Assembly (NCBI RefSeq): GCF_000617845.2
Contig: NZ_DF820425.1
Coordinates: forward strand, 3,151,725 to 3,215,724
Length of the DNA: 64,000 nt
Reading direction: 5' to 3'
From: Bradyrhizobium sp. DOA9
GTDB taxonomy: Bacteria; Pseudomonadota; Alphaproteobacteria; Rhizobiales; Xanthobacteraceae
Shown here in pieces: positions 16,458 through 26,354 of the stretch (positions are counted from its first letter, which is position 1; each line of letters opens with the position of its first letter). Position numbers and translations under genes: made by a program. Under the pieces are notes generated by a model. That model had not been told where the DNA came from. It made no database searches and saw only the letters and a list, made by a program, of their open reading frames with translations.

Positions 16458-17315
16458 TCAGCCGGTGACGAAGGCGAGCAGGGTGCCGTTGGCCTTGGCC
16501 GGCGGCACGCAGACCGCAGCTCCGCTCCGTAGGGCGGCTGGCCCCAGCGCCTTCTCGGTCGCCGCGAGGTCGCCGCTGATCAGCACCAGGGCCGCGCCGC
16601 CGCGCTCGGAGAGGCCGGCCAGCGGCACGCCGGGATAGCGCTTGGCGAGCTGGTCCAGCGTCAGATAGACGAAGTCGGCGCGATCGCCGCCGGAGGGCAC
16701 GGTGACCGCGCCGTCCGCGTCGGTCTTCGCCTCGCGGTCGATCAGGCGGGCGAGATGCGCGGCCTCGTTAGCCGGCTCCGGCGATGCGATCAGCGTCTGC
16801 TTGATCCGCTTGGCTGCGTTGGCGTGGGTCATCAGTTCGGGGATCCACACGGTCTCGCGGGTCTTGTGCTGGCAGGCGAAGATGCGCACGCCGCCCGGAG
16901 CTTCCGCCGTCGGCCACATGAAGGTGCGGAATTTCGCCGCCGAGATCGTACCATCGGGCAGCGTGACAGGGCGTTCGAAGTCGGTCGGGCCGATCGGCTC
17001 CAGCCCCCGTGCACGGATCTCCTCGGCGCCGGCGGCGCTGTCGATCGCGGTAAAGGCGATGCGCTCGATGCCCTCGCCATGGCGCTCGACGAAGGCGCGG
17101 GCCGGCGCATTGTGCCCGGTCGCCACGAGCACGCCGAGCAGCTCCATGTAATCGGGGTCGAACATGATGGTGTAGTTGCCGGTGCCCATATGCGCGCTGT
17201 GGGTGCCGCGCGGCGAGACCGTGAAGCCGAGTTGCCTGTAGTTTTCGGCGGCCTTGTCGAGGTCCTTCACCATGACGACGGCGTGGTCGATACCGATGAC
17301 GTTCTTGAGGGCCAC
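16458..17315 (-). CDS. VOC-family (glyoxalase-like) protein
   Basis: A 285-residue protein starting with GTG at 17315 (VALKNVIGIDHAVVMVKDLD), which begins a vicinal-oxygen-chelate module: IDHAVVMVKDLDKAAENYRQ followed by LGFTVSPRGTHSAHMGTGNY. A second segment (IERIAFTAID, FRTFMWPT, VRIFACQHKTRETVW) completes the paired beta-alpha-beta units. GGGGAT lies upstream of the GTG. Such proteins bind a metal and catalyse isomerisation, dioxygenation or lyase reactions. The particular reaction cannot be told. Confidence 0.8.
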   Translation of the reverse strand: MALKNVIGIDHAVVMVKDLDKAAENYRQLGFTVSPRGTHSAHMGTGNYTIMFDPDYMELLGVLVATGHNAPARAFVERHGEGIERIAFTAIDSAAGAEEIRARGLEPIGPTDFERPVTLPDGTISAAKFRTFMWPTAEAPGGVRIFACQHKTRETVWIPELMTHANAAKRIKQTLIASPEPANEAAHLARLIDREAKTDADGAVTVPSGGDRADFVYLTLDQLAKRYPGVPLAGLSERGGAALVLISGDLAATEKALGPAALRSGAAVCVPPAKANGTLLAFVTG

Positions 17316-17457
17316 TGTTCTTATCCCCGATTGCAAGCTGACTTTGCGCCGCGCCGGCGGCTGCCGGCCATGTCTACGCCGGATAAGCGGCCTAGTCATT
17401 TTCAATTCGGTGAGAGATGCGGAATTTCATTCCGCACAACGCGTCCTTGCGCGCGCC

Positions 17458-18648
17458 TCAGCGCGCCTGCTCGATATAGGCCGCGAGCGCCGCGCGCTCC
17501 TCGCCGGTCATTTCCGTGATGTTGCCCGGCGGCATCGCATTCGACCAGGCCGCGACCCGCCCGATCAGGCGGATGTTGCGATGGATGTGCTCGGGCGTGT
17601 CGAGCACAATGCCCTTCGGCGCGGTGACGATGCCGGCCCAGACCGGCTCGGCTGCATGGCACATGCTGCAGCGGGACATCACGATCTCCTCGACATTGGC
17701 GGCCGTGACCGGCGCCGACAGCGCGCCCGTCTTCACCTCGCGCGGACCGGCGGCGGAGAGCAGGAGGATCGCGATCACGCCGGTCGCAGCCACGCCCCAC
17801 ACCCACCAGGGCGATTTGCGCCCGGCATGACGCTCGTTGAAGAAGTGGCGGATCACCGGCCCGAGCGCCAGGACGATCGCGACGATGATCCAGTTGAAGC
17901 GCGTGGCGTAGAGCAGGGGATAGTGGTTGCTGATCATCAGCACGACCACGGGGAGCGTCAGGTAATTGTTGTGGACCGAGCGTTCCTTGCTGGCCTTGCC
18001 GAGCTTGGGGTCGGGCGCCTGTCCGGCGATCAGGCTGGCCACGATCTTCTTCTGGTTCGGGATGATCAGCGTGAAGACGTTGGCCACCATGATGGTGCCG
18101 ATGATCGCGCCGATCTGGTTGAAGGCACCGCGTCCGCTCAGCACATGGGTGAAGGCGTAAGTGAGCGCGACCAGGAACAGATAGCCGCCAATGGCAAAGG
18201 GCAATTCGCGCTGCGCGAGCCCGGTGCGGCAGGCGGCCTCATAGAGCAGCCACGCCAGCGCCAGGCTGCAGAAGCTGAACAGTCCGGCCTGGAACGGCGT
18301 GAGGTCGAGGATCGACTTGTCGACCAGGAACAGGTCGGCCTCGAGATAATAGACCACCACCATCAGAGCGAAGCCGGACAGCCAGGTGGTGTAGGCTTCC
18401 CATTTGAACCAGGTCAGCTCGTTCGGCATCTGGCTGGGCGCGACCAGGTATTTCATGATCCGGTAGAAGCCGCCGCCATGGACCTGCCAGGCCTCACCCT
18501 GCACCCCGTCAGGCAGGTCGTCCCTAGGCTTCAGGCTGAGATCGAGGGCGATGAAATAGAAGGAACTGCCGATCCAGGCGATCGCGGCCACCACGTGCAG
18601 CCAGCGCAGCAGCAGGCTCGCCCATTCCGATATGATGGATCCCCACAT
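17458..18648 (-). CDS. puuD: Urate hydroxylase PuuD with C-terminal cytochrome c
   Basis: A 396-residue inner-membrane protein that oxidises urate to 5-hydroxyisourate in purine degradation. About eight or nine transmembrane helices (from LLLRWLHVVAAIAWIGSSFY through WWVWGVAATGVIAILLL) form the PuuD membrane domain, with HGGGFYRIMKYLVAPSQMP and SVHNNYLTLPVVVLMISNHY characteristic. A periplasmic C-terminal cytochrome c domain has SRCSMCHA as the haem site and NAMPPGNITEMT supplying a Met ligand. The start MWGSIISEW at 18648 follows GGGGAG. No other purine-degradation genes are adjacent. Confidence 0.88.
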   Translation of the reverse strand: MWGSIISEWASLLLRWLHVVAAIAWIGSSFYFIALDLSLKPRDDLPDGVQGEAWQVHGGGFYRIMKYLVAPSQMPNELTWFKWEAYTTWLSGFALMVVVYYLEADLFLVDKSILDLTPFQAGLFSFCSLALAWLLYEAACRTGLAQRELPFAIGGYLFLVALTYAFTHVLSGRGAFNQIGAIIGTIMVANVFTLIIPNQKKIVASLIAGQAPDPKLGKASKERSVHNNYLTLPVVVLMISNHYPLLYATRFNWIIVAIVLALGPVIRHFFNERHAGRKSPWWVWGVAATGVIAILLLSAAGPREVKTGALSAPVTAANVEEIVMSRCSMCHAAEPVWAGIVTAPKGIVLDTPEHIHRNIRLIGRVAAWSNAMPPGNITEMTGEERAALAAYIEQAR

Positions 18649-18883
18649 GATCTCCCCATCCGGCGCGACCGGGATGCCGCAGCCTCCATCACCGTAGCCG
18701 GCGGTCGCCGCCCTCACAATGTGTCGCACCGTTCAACCGCATTTTCCAGTATGATGGGCTGCGGCTGATGCACATCGTGCGGGCATGAACTGACGTGGGA
18801 TTCGGCAGGCGCCAGGCTCGCCGCAAACCTTTTCCGGGTGATCGGCGTTGACGCACGACACGGGCAAGGCGGAGGACGACGAA

Positions 18884-20215
18884 TTGAGTGACAGGACAAA
18901 GTTCGTGGCGATGCTCGCAGCGCTGCTGGTTGCGGCCGGCGCGCAGGCCGAGCCGGTGTTGCAGGGCAAGGACGCCTATGGCGATTGGCGTGCCGACAAG
19001 CCGGGCACGGTCAGGCTGATCCGGCCGCAGGATCTAGTCAGGCCCGGCGCCACGCGATCGGTTGCGAGCTCGTCGCGCGTGGTGCCGCGTCCGCCGGAAG
19101 CTGAGCTCCAGGTGCCGGCCGGATTCAAGATCGAGCCGTTCGCAGAAGGCCTGCGCGCGCCGCGCATCATCCGCGTGGCGCCAAATGGCGATGTGTTCGT
19201 CGCGGAAACACGCGCCGGCACCGTCCGCGTGTTGCGCGCAGGCGAGGGCGGCAAGGCCGCGACCAACGAGGTGTTCGCCAGCGGCCTGCGGCAGCCATTC
19301 GGCATCGCCTTCTTTCCCAACGGCGACAATCCGCAATGGGTCTATATCGCCAACACCGACAGCGTCGTCCGTTTTCCCTACCAGGCCGGCGATCTCAAGG
19401 CGCGCGGCAAGGCGGAGACGATTGTCGCGAGCCTGCCGCATGATGGCGGGCATTCCACCCGCGACATCGTGTTCACGCCGGACAACAAACGGATGCTCGT
19501 CTCCGTCGGCTCGCTCAGCAACGTCGCCGAGGGCATGGGCACGCCGCCGGGCGGGATGGAAGCGTGGTCGAAGACGCAGCCGCTCGGCGCAACATGGGCC
19601 AGCGAGCTCGAGCGCGCCGCGGTGCTGGCCTTCAATCCTGACGGCAAGGAGCGAAAGATCTACGCCACCGGCCTGCGCAACTGCGTCGGCCTCGCAATCC
19701 AGCCGCAGACCGGCCTGCCCTGGTGCTCGATCAACGAGCGCGACGGTCTCGGCGACGATCTCGTGCCCGACTACATCACCAGCGTGAAGGAGGGCGCGTT
19801 CTACGGCTGGCCGTGGTTCTATATCGGCAACAATGAAGACCCGCGTCATGCCGGCGCGCGGCCGGACCTCAAGGGCAAGGTGACGGTGCCTGACGTGCTC
19901 ATCCAGCCGCACTCGGCCTCGCTCGGCATGACGTTCTACCAAAGCACGCAGTTTCCGCCCGAATACCAGGGCGACGCCTTCGCCGCTGAGCACGGCTCCT
20001 GGAACAGGTCGAAACGCACCGGCTACAAGGTGATCCGCATCAAGATGAAGGACGGCAAGCCGACCGGCGAGTACGAGGACTTCGTCACAGGGTTCGTCGT
20101 GAACGACACGGAGGTGTGGGGGCGCCCGGTGGGCGTCGCCGTGGCGAAGGATGGTTCGCTGCTGATGTCGGAAGATGGCAACGGCACGATCTGGCGGGTG
20201 ACATATTCGCGCTGA
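18884..20215 (+). CDS. PQQ-dependent sugar dehydrogenase family (sorbosone dehydrogenase-like) protein
   Basis: A 443-residue exported beta-propeller protein. A TTG start at 18884 is chosen because GGAGGA (18871-18876) sits 7 nt upstream and the product then opens with a clean signal peptide LSDRTKFVAMLAALLVAAGA. Mature motifs are VPAGFKIEPFAEGLRAPRII, FASGLRQPFGIAFFPNGDN, YATGLRNCVGLAIQPQTG and INERDGLGDDLVPDYITSV, typical of the GDSH/sorbosone dehydrogenase family (soluble PQQ glucose dehydrogenase fold). It is expected to oxidise an aldose or similar in the periplasm. The substrate is unproven. Confidence 0.85.
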   Translation: MSDRTKFVAMLAALLVAAGAQAEPVLQGKDAYGDWRADKPGTVRLIRPQDLVRPGATRSVASSSRVVPRPPEAELQVPAGFKIEPFAEGLRAPRIIRVAPNGDVFVAETRAGTVRVLRAGEGGKAATNEVFASGLRQPFGIAFFPNGDNPQWVYIANTDSVVRFPYQAGDLKARGKAETIVASLPHDGGHSTRDIVFTPDNKRMLVSVGSLSNVAEGMGTPPGGMEAWSKTQPLGATWASELERAAVLAFNPDGKERKIYATGLRNCVGLAIQPQTGLPWCSINERDGLGDDLVPDYITSVKEGAFYGWPWFYIGNNEDPRHAGARPDLKGKVTVPDVLIQPHSASLGMTFYQSTQFPPEYQGDAFAAEHGSWNRSKRTGYKVIRIKMKDGKPTGEYEDFVTGFVVNDTEVWGRPVGVAVAKDGSLLMSEDGNGTIWRVTYSR

Positions 20216-20252
20216 GCGCGGCGCGATGACGCAAGGGGAGAAGGAAGAAGAA

Positions 20253-21053
20253 TTACCCCCGTCTCACGCTGGCTCCACCATCCACCGGCAGCGTCACACC
20301 GGTGATGAAATTCGCCTCGTCGCTCGCCAGGAACAGCGCGGCATTCGCGACGTCCCAGCCGGTGCCCATCTTTCTGCGCAGCGGCACCTTGCTGTCGCGG
20401 TCGGCTTCGACCTCGGCGCGGGTCTTGTGCCATTCGCGGGCACGGGTGTCGACGGCCATCGGCGTGTTCATCAGGCCGGGCAGGATGACGTTGGCGCGGA
20501 TGCCGTATTCGGCATTCTGGTAGGCGAGTTGTTCGGTGAAGGCGATCATCGCCGACTTCGTCGCCTTGTAGGCGACGTAAGGATAGGTGGTGATCGCGGC
20601 CATCGAAGAGATGTTGATGATGGCGCCGCTTCTCTGCGCGCGCATGATCGGGATCACCTCTTTCGCCGCCAGGATGCAGCTTTTCAGATTGACGGCGACG
20701 ACGCGATCGAACGCCTCCTCGGTCAGTTGCAGCAGCTCGGCATCGCCGCCGGCAAGGCTGACGCCGACATTGTTGTGCAGCACGTCGATCCGATCCCAGC
20801 GCGATTGCGCATCCGCAACCATCGTCTTGATGTCCGCAGCTTTGGTCACGTCCGCCTTGAAGGCCGCCGCGGTGCCGCCTGTCGCGGCGATCATCGCCAC
20901 CGTCTCCTGCGCCGATTCCAGATGGTGGTCGACGCACAAGACCTTGGCGCCCTCGCGTGCGAAGGTGAGCGCAGTCGCGCGGCCGTTGCCCATGCCTTCG
21001 CCGGGGCTTTGCCCGGCCCCGACGACGATCGTGACCTTGTCCCTCAAGCGCAT
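20253..21053 (-). CDS. SDR-family NAD(P)-dependent oxidoreductase
   Basis: A 266-residue classical short-chain dehydrogenase. The cofactor motif is VGAGQSPGEGMGNGRATAL near residues 11-30, a slightly expanded TGxxxGxG variant with an insertion. Next come HNNVGVS (NNAG equivalent) near 92, INISSMAAITTYPYVAYKAT with the catalytic Ser-Tyr-x-x-x-Lys near 147-168, and the terminal FITGVTLPVDGG. It converges with the sugar dehydrogenase gene and is divergent from cyoA. The substrate is unknown. Confidence 0.88.
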   Translation of the reverse strand: MRLRDKVTIVVGAGQSPGEGMGNGRATALTFAREGAKVLCVDHHLESAQETVAMIAATGGTAAAFKADVTKAADIKTMVADAQSRWDRIDVLHNNVGVSLAGGDAELLQLTEEAFDRVVAVNLKSCILAAKEVIPIMRAQRSGAIINISSMAAITTYPYVAYKATKSAMIAFTEQLAYQNAEYGIRANVILPGLMNTPMAVDTRAREWHKTRAEVEADRDSKVPLRRKMGTGWDVANAALFLASDEANFITGVTLPVDGGASVRRG

Positions 21054-21295
21054 CTCGGTTCACTCCCGCTCTCGTCATTGTTTTCGTGCACATTAGCAAT
21101 CGCGCTCCCGGGAGAGAAGAGCGCGCTTTCCGCGTTCATGTCATTGACATCACACGGAATTGCATGGGCGGCCGGTCCGTCGCGCGTGGCTGGCCGAAGC
21201 ATGCCAGGAACCGATCCGACGTCGCTGCGTTTGTCGCGGAGCCTTTCCCGCGCTAGGCTCAGTCCCGGGGCTTCCCAACCACCAGTGGCTTGCCG

Positions 21296-22129
21296 ATGAA
21301 TCTGCTCGATCCGCAAGGGCCCGTGGCCGCTGGCAACAGCACCATCCTGGTCGATTCCATCTTCATCATGCTGGTGATCGTGGTGCCGACCATTTTTGCG
21401 ATTCTGGCTTTTGCGTTCTGGTTTCGCGCCTCGAATCCGAGGGCGCGCTACCAGCCGGAGTTCGTCTATTCCGGCCGCGTCGAGATGGTGGTGTGGTCTA
21501 TTCCGGCGCTCACGGTGATCCTGCTCGGCGGCGTCGCCTGGATCGGCTCGCACCAGCTCGATCCCGCGGCACCCGTGCCGGGCACCGGCAGCCCGGTGCG
21601 GATCCAGGCCGTCTCGCTCGACTGGAAATGGCTGTTCATCTATCCGGACCAGCGCATCGCCACCGTCAACACGCTGACGGTGCCGGCCGGCGCCGAGCTG
21701 AACTTCCGGCTGACGTCCTCGAGCGTGATGAACACGTTCTTCATTCCGCAGCTCGGCAGCATGATCTACACCATGAACGGCATGGTGACGAAGCTGAACC
21801 TGCGCGCCGACAACGAAGGCAAGCTTCAGGGCCTGTCCGCACATTTCTCCGGCGACGGTTTCCCGGACATGATGTTCGACGTCAACGTGATCTCGCCGCT
21901 CGCCTTTCCGGACTGGGTCGCGAATACGGCGAAGACGGATGCCGTGCTGAACGAGGACAGCTACAAGAAGCTGATGCAGCAGGGCATCGAGAAGGGCAGG
22001 CCGGTCTACCGCCTCGAAGACCCGCGCCTGTTCGATCTGATCGCGACCCAGCACATTCCGCCCGGGCCCGGGCCGGAGCTCGCCTCCGAAGCAGGCCGGT
22101 CGCACAGTGGAGGCCATGATGCTCGGTAA
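21296..22129 (+). CDS. cyoA: Cytochrome o ubiquinol oxidase subunit II
   Basis: A 277-residue subunit II of a haem-copper quinol oxidase. There are two N-terminal transmembrane helices ([20 protein letters not shown] and [20 protein letters not shown]) and a periplasmic cupredoxin-like domain ([54 protein letters not shown]). The Cys/Cys/His/Met CuA ligands of cytochrome c oxidases are missing, which identifies a quinol oxidase. ATG 21296 (or TTG 21290) follows a stop at 21254. Neither start gives the signal peptide and lipobox Cys seen in enterobacterial CyoA. It overlaps cyoB by 11 nt. Confidence 0.92.
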   Translation: MNLLDPQGPVAAGNSTILVDSIFIMLVIVVPTIFAILAFAFWFRASNPRARYQPEFVYSGRVEMVVWSIPALTVILLGGVAWIGSHQLDPAAPVPGTGSPVRIQAVSLDWKWLFIYPDQRIATVNTLTVPAGAELNFRLTSSSVMNTFFIPQLGSMIYTMNGMVTKLNLRADNEGKLQGLSAHFSGDGFPDMMFDVNVISPLAFPDWVANTAKTDAVLNEDSYKKLMQQGIEKGRPVYRLEDPRLFDLIATQHIPPGPGPELASEAGRSHSGGHDAR

Positions 22130-24119
22130 GCTCGATTGGTCGGCCATTCCGTTCGACCAGCCAATTCCGCTCGTCGCCGGCGCGGTGGTGCTGGTCGCGA
22201 TCTTCGGCGTGCTGGGCTGGGTCGTGGTGAAGGGATATCTGCCCTATCTCTGGCGCGAATGGATCACCAGCGTCGATCACAAGCGCATCGGCGTCATGTA
22301 CATCCTGCTGGCTTCGGTGATGCTGCTGCGCGGCGGTAGTGACGCCATCATGATGCGGATCCAGCAGGCGGTGGCCTATCAGTCGCAGGGCTACCTGCCG
22401 CCGGAGCACTACAACCAGATCTTCTCGGCGCACGGCACCATCATGATCTTCTTCGTGGCGATGCCGTTCGTGATCGGGCTGATGAACCTCGTCGTGCCGC
22501 TCCAGCTCGGCGTGCGCGACGTTGCCTTCCCGACGCTGAATTCGGTCGGCTTCTGGCTGACGGCGACCGGCGCGCTCTTGGTCAATGTCTCGCTCGTGGT
22601 CGGCGAATTCGCGCGCACCGGCTGGCTCGCCTTTCCGCCGCTGTCGGAATTGTCCTATTCGCCCGGCGTCGGCGTCGACTACTACGCCTGGTCGCTGCAG
22701 ATTTCCGGTGTCGGCACGCTGGTGGCCGGTATCAATCTCGTCACCACCGTGCTGAAGCTGCGCACCAAGGGCATGAATTACCTGCGCATGCCGATGTTCT
22801 GCTGGACCACGCTGGCCTCGAACCTCCTCATCGTCGCGGCGTTCCCGATCCTCACCGCGACGCTCGCGATGCTGCTGCTCGACCGTTATCTCGGCTTCCA
22901 CTTCTTCACCAACGAGGCCGGCGGCAACGTCATGATGTTCATGAACCTGATCTGGGCCTGGGGCCATCCCGAGGTCTACATCCTGGTGCTGCCCGCCTTC
23001 GGCATCTTCTCCGAGGTGGTCTCGACCTTCTCCGGCAAGGCGCTGTTCGGCTACCGCTCCATGGTGCTCGCGACCATGGCGATCTGCGTCGTCTCCTTCA
23101 TGGTCTGGCTGCACCATTTCTTCACGATGGGGGCGGGGCCGAACGTCAACGCCATCTTCGGCATCGCCAGCATGATCATCGCTGTGCCGACCGGCGTGAA
23201 GATCTACAATTGGTTGTTCACGATGTATGGCGGCCGCATCCGCTTTGCGACACCGATGCTGTGGGCGGTCGGCTTCATGGTCACCTTCATCATCGGTGGG
23301 TTGACCGGCGTGCTGCTCGCGGTGCCGCCGGCCGACTTCATCCTCCACAACAGCATGTTCCTGGTGGCGCATTTCCACAACGTCATCATCGGCGGCGTGC
23401 TGTTCGGCGCTTTCGCCGGCTTCGAATATTGGTTTCCCAAGGCGTTCGGGTTCCGTCTCGACGAACGCTGGGGCAAGGCGGCGTTCTGGTTCACCTTCAC
23501 GGGCTTCTACGTCACCTTCATGCCGCTCTACATCGCCGGCATGCTCGGCATGACCCGGCGCATGCAGCACTATAACGTCGCGGCCTGGCGGCCCTGGATG
23601 ATCATCGCTGCATTCGGCATGGCCGTGCTGACCATGGGCGTGATCTGCCAGATCGTGCAGCTCGTGGTCAGCATCCGCAATCGCGAGGCGCTGCGCGACC
23701 GCACCGGCGATCCCTGGGACGGTCGCTCGCTGGAATGGGCGACCTCGTCGCCGCCGCCGGTGTTCAACTTCGCCTTCAACCCCGATGTGCGCGGCGAGGA
23801 CGCCTATTGGGACATGAAGGCGCGCGCGAAGCAGCAATCGCTCGCGCACGAGACGCCGGATTATCAGGACATCGAGATGCCCCGGAATTCCCCGACCGGG
23901 TTCGTCTGTGCCTTCTTCGCTACCATCATGGGCTTCGCGCTGATCTGGCACATCTGGTGGATGGTGATCCTGGGCGGCCTCGGCGCTTGGGCGACCTTCG
24001 TCGTGTTCGCCTGGCGCGACCATGACGAATACGTCATCCCGGCCGGGGAGGTCGCCCGCATCGACCGCGCCAATATCGACGAGCGACGCAACCTCGTCAG
24101 CATGGCGGGAGCAGTCTGA
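22119..24119 (+). CDS. cyoB: Cytochrome o ubiquinol oxidase subunit I
   Basis: A 666-residue catalytic subunit with about 14-15 transmembrane helices that reduces O2 to water and pumps protons. Key motifs are [30 protein letters not shown] (low-spin haem His), [17 protein letters not shown] (CuB His and cross-linked Tyr), WLHHFFTMG (CuB His pair) and [12 protein letters not shown] (haem ligands). The ATG at 22119 is chosen over GTG 22107 and ATG 22116 because GGAGG (22109-22113) then has proper spacing. The C-terminal extra helices fit the CyoB/quinol-oxidase type. Confidence 0.95.
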   Translation: MLGKLDWSAIPFDQPIPLVAGAVVLVAIFGVLGWVVVKGYLPYLWREWITSVDHKRIGVMYILLASVMLLRGGSDAIMMRIQQAVAYQSQGYLPPEHYNQIFSAHGTIMIFFVAMPFVIGLMNLVVPLQLGVRDVAFPTLNSVGFWLTATGALLVNVSLVVGEFARTGWLAFPPLSELSYSPGVGVDYYAWSLQISGVGTLVAGINLVTTVLKLRTKGMNYLRMPMFCWTTLASNLLIVAAFPILTATLAMLLLDRYLGFHFFTNEAGGNVMMFMNLIWAWGHPEVYILVLPAFGIFSEVVSTFSGKALFGYRSMVLATMAICVVSFMVWLHHFFTMGAGPNVNAIFGIASMIIAVPTGVKIYNWLFTMYGGRIRFATPMLWAVGFMVTFIIGGLTGVLLAVPPADFILHNSMFLVAHFHNVIIGGVLFGAFAGFEYWFPKAFGFRLDERWGKAAFWFTFTGFYVTFMPLYIAGMLGMTRRMQHYNVAAWRPWMIIAAFGMAVLTMGVICQIVQLVVSIRNREALRDRTGDPWDGRSLEWATSSPPPVFNFAFNPDVRGEDAYWDMKARAKQQSLAHETPDYQDIEMPRNSPTGFVCAFFATIMGFALIWHIWWMVILGGLGAWATFVVFAWRDHDEYVIPAGEVARIDRANIDERRNLVSMAGAV

Positions 24120-24760
24120 TGGCGATGACCGCGACCGTAGGCCATTCGCACGCCGATCCCCATCACGTCGGCCTCGTCATCGAGCATCCCGGTCCCGCGC
24201 CGAAGCGGATCGTGACCGCCTACGGCTTCTGGATATTCCTGCTCTCTGACATCGTGATGTTCTCCTGCTTCTTCGCGGCCTATGCGGTGCTGTCGGGCCA
24301 GACCGCCGGCGGCCCGAAGGGCTCGGAGATCTTCGAGCCGAGATACGTCGCGATCGAGACGGTCTGCCTGCTGCTGTCGAGCTTCACCTGCGGCATGGCC
24401 AGCATCGCGGCCGACGTGCGCAACCGGTTCTGGTTCTATCTCAGCATGACCGCGACCTGCATGCTCGGGCTGATATTCCTCGTCCTCGAGTTTCGCGAAT
24501 TCGCCGACCTCATCGCGCGTGGCTATGGCCCGTCGCGGAGTGCGTTCCTGACCGCGTTCTTCTCGCTGGTCGGCTGCCATGGCCTTCACGTCTCGGCCGG
24601 CGTGCTGTGGCTGCTCACGATGATGGCCCAGGTCTTCGCCAAGGGCTTTCGTGCCGACATCCTGCGCCGGATGCTGTGCTTTGCGCTGTTCTGGCACGCG
24701 CTGGACATCATCTGGGTCGCGGTGTTCTCCGTTGTCTACCTGCTTGGGAGTGGCGTATGA
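24119..24760 (+). CDS. cyoC: Cytochrome o ubiquinol oxidase subunit III
   Basis: A 213-residue five-helix subunit III. A His-rich N-terminus (GHSHADPHHVGLVIEHPG) precedes GFWIFLLSDIVMFSCFFAAY, with later FETVCLL-type helices and SLVGCHGLHVSAGVLWLLTM, a conserved CyoC/CoxC feature. Its ATG shares a base with the cyoB stop (TGATG), so translation is coupled. GGGAG lies about 6 nt upstream, inside the end of cyoB. Confidence 0.95.
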   Translation: MAMTATVGHSHADPHHVGLVIEHPGPAPKRIVTAYGFWIFLLSDIVMFSCFFAAYAVLSGQTAGGPKGSEIFEPRYVAIETVCLLLSSFTCGMASIAADVRNRFWFYLSMTATCMLGLIFLVLEFREFADLIARGYGPSRSAFLTAFFSLVGCHGLHVSAGVLWLLTMMAQVFAKGFRADILRRMLCFALFWHALDIIWVAVFSVVYLLGSGV

Positions 24761-25143
24761 GCGATCAGGCCCACGCGCGGACCGACCATGACCTCGCTCC
24801 GGGCGAGGAAGAACAACACAGCGTCGGTACCCGCATCCTCGGCTACGTCGTCGGCCTCGTCCTGGCGCTGCTGCTCACCGCGACGTCGTTCTTCATCGCC
24901 GGCACGGATCTGGTCTGGCAACCTTCCATCCCCGTCGCGCTGATCGTGCTGGCGATTGCGCAGATGGGCGTGCACCTGGTGTTCTTCCTGCACATCACCA
25001 CCGGACCTGACAACACCAACAATGTGCTGGCACTCGCCTTCGGCGTTCTGGTCGTCTTTCTCGTGATCGGAGGCACCGTCTGGATCATGGCGAATCTCAA
25101 CGCCAACATGCCGCCGATGGACCAGATCATGCGGATGCAGTGA
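24757..25143 (+). CDS. cyoD: Cytochrome o ubiquinol oxidase subunit IV
   Basis: A 128-residue three-helix assembly subunit of the quinol oxidase. The first helix is RILGYVVGLVLALLLTATSF, the second VALIVLAIAQMGVHLVFFLH, and the third LALAFGVLVVFLVIGGTVWI, matching CyoD. The ATG overlaps the cyoC stop as ATGA. No cyoE (haem o synthase) gene follows, so haem o must be made by an enzyme encoded elsewhere, or the oxidase uses another haem. Confidence 0.94.
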   Translation: MSDQAHARTDHDLAPGEEEQHSVGTRILGYVVGLVLALLLTATSFFIAGTDLVWQPSIPVALIVLAIAQMGVHLVFFLHITTGPDNTNNVLALAFGVLVVFLVIGGTVWIMANLNANMPPMDQIMRMQ

Positions 25144-25166
25144 CGGACCCCGCACAAAAAGAAAGA

Positions 25167-25189
25167 GCCGCTCGTTTGTGACAAGCGGC
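25167..25189 (+). terminator. Hairpin downstream of cyoD
   Basis: GCCGCTCGT (25167-25175) pairs with ACAAGCGGC (25181-25189) with a single G-T or mismatch position and a short loop. It lies 24 nt after the cyoD stop. No run of T follows, so it may be a rho-assisted stop or a 3' stabilising structure rather than an intrinsic terminator. Confidence 0.45.
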
Positions 25190-25366
25190 CCAAGTCTAGG
25201 GAGGAAACGCCCAAGCAAAGACAATCGGCCGAGGCCGGATTGCTGCCAAGGAAACGCTCGCGCGAAGCGCTTGCGTCTCTTCATAAGTGCAGCAACCGCC
25301 GCTGAAGTTCAATTCCGGATCAATACGGTCCCGATCTACCACTCACGGGTGCGTGAGGGAACTTCT

Positions 25367-26155
25367 TCACTTTGGCCGGCGGCAATTGTAGGCCTTGCGG
25401 AAGCCGGCCGCCTGGGCGTCGTCCTCCGAGCAGAACCAGCGGTCGGGCTTGGTGGTCGCGGGATAGCTCGGGCATCCGCGCAGATGATAGATGCCGATAT
25501 TGCCGGTGACGCGGGCGCGCACCGCGAGCTTGCCCTTGATGCTGCAGCTGGGGGGCATGGTCAGCTCCTCCGGAAACAGTACGGCGCGGATCTCCTTGTC
25601 GCGGTCGGGCCGGCAGGCAGCTCCCAAGAGTGCGCCGTCCTTCTTGCCGCTCCGGAAATCCTGCGGCGCAACAAAACAGCCCTTCCAGATCCCGGCGGCC
25701 GTCGTCTTGGCTTCGTTGGCTGCGGGCTTGACGTTGGCCTTGATCGGCTCGCGTGCGAGGGCAAAGCCGAGCTTGATCAGCTGCTCGTTCAGGCTGGCCT
25801 TGTCGCCCTCGGCCGTGCAGATGGCGCGGTGGCGCTTGCCGAAGCTCTTTTCCGGGCCGACGTCGTCGCAGCGCACCGTCCGTTTGTTGATCAGCTTGGC
25901 CAGCTGGTCGCGGGCCTCGATGCCGCAGGCCCAGGTATCGGCGTGATCGTCGATGCAGACCTGGTCCAGCTCGGGTGCATCGACGCCGTCGAGCCGGTAG
26001 GTGACATCGCCGAGCTGGACCGAGTTGCCGTCACGGGCCGTCGCGGCGCCGGTCAGCGCGGAAACTGGTCCGGACCAGGCCAGAAATCCGGACAGGGCGA
26101 GAAACGAAACGAGCGCAAAAGCGCGGGCGGCGGCAAAGAATTTCTGGAAGGACAT
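25367..26155 (-). CDS. Exported thermonuclease-like (SNase fold) protein
   Basis: A 262-residue protein with a signal peptide ([20 protein letters not shown]). Residues about 35-140 form a staphylococcal-nuclease-like domain ([20 protein letters not shown], then [15 protein letters not shown] and [13 protein letters not shown]). The C-terminal part ends with [20 protein letters not shown] then PSYPATTKP and [20 protein letters not shown], a Cys-rich Ada-type zinc-like module often attached to these proteins. Several catalytic Arg/Glu of true nucleases are not obvious. Enzymatic activity is therefore uncertain. Confidence 0.8.
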   Translation of the reverse strand: MSFQKFFAAARAFALVSFLALSGFLAWSGPVSALTGAATARDGNSVQLGDVTYRLDGVDAPELDQVCIDDHADTWACGIEARDQLAKLINKRTVRCDDVGPEKSFGKRHRAICTAEGDKASLNEQLIKLGFALAREPIKANVKPAANEAKTTAAGIWKGCFVAPQDFRSGKKDGALLGAACRPDRDKEIRAVLFPEELTMPPSCSIKGKLAVRARVTGNIGIYHLRGCPSYPATTKPDRWFCSEDDAQAAGFRKAYNCRRPK

Positions 26156-26354
26156 ACGGTCTCGCTATCGATGGCTCGTCCGCCCCGTTCCTAGCACCCG
26201 GCTGTGGCGAGACCAATGGTCTGCGCCTCGCGAAGTGCGACATTCCGGCCCCGCGGCTTTACTCCGCCGTCGCTCTGCCCCTATCGTTCGTCGGCCTCGC
26301 TGACGCGCAAGGCCGAATCGCCCGGTAAGCGGCGAGGGGGAGGACCAGGTTGCA

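Noticed and set aside
21882..24023. Long minus-strand open frame (713 codons) opposite cyoAB
   Set aside because: It is antisense to the clearly conserved cyo genes, rich in His/Arg/Asp/Glu as expected from reading GC-rich codons in reverse, and has no recognisable motif or Shine-Dalgarno.
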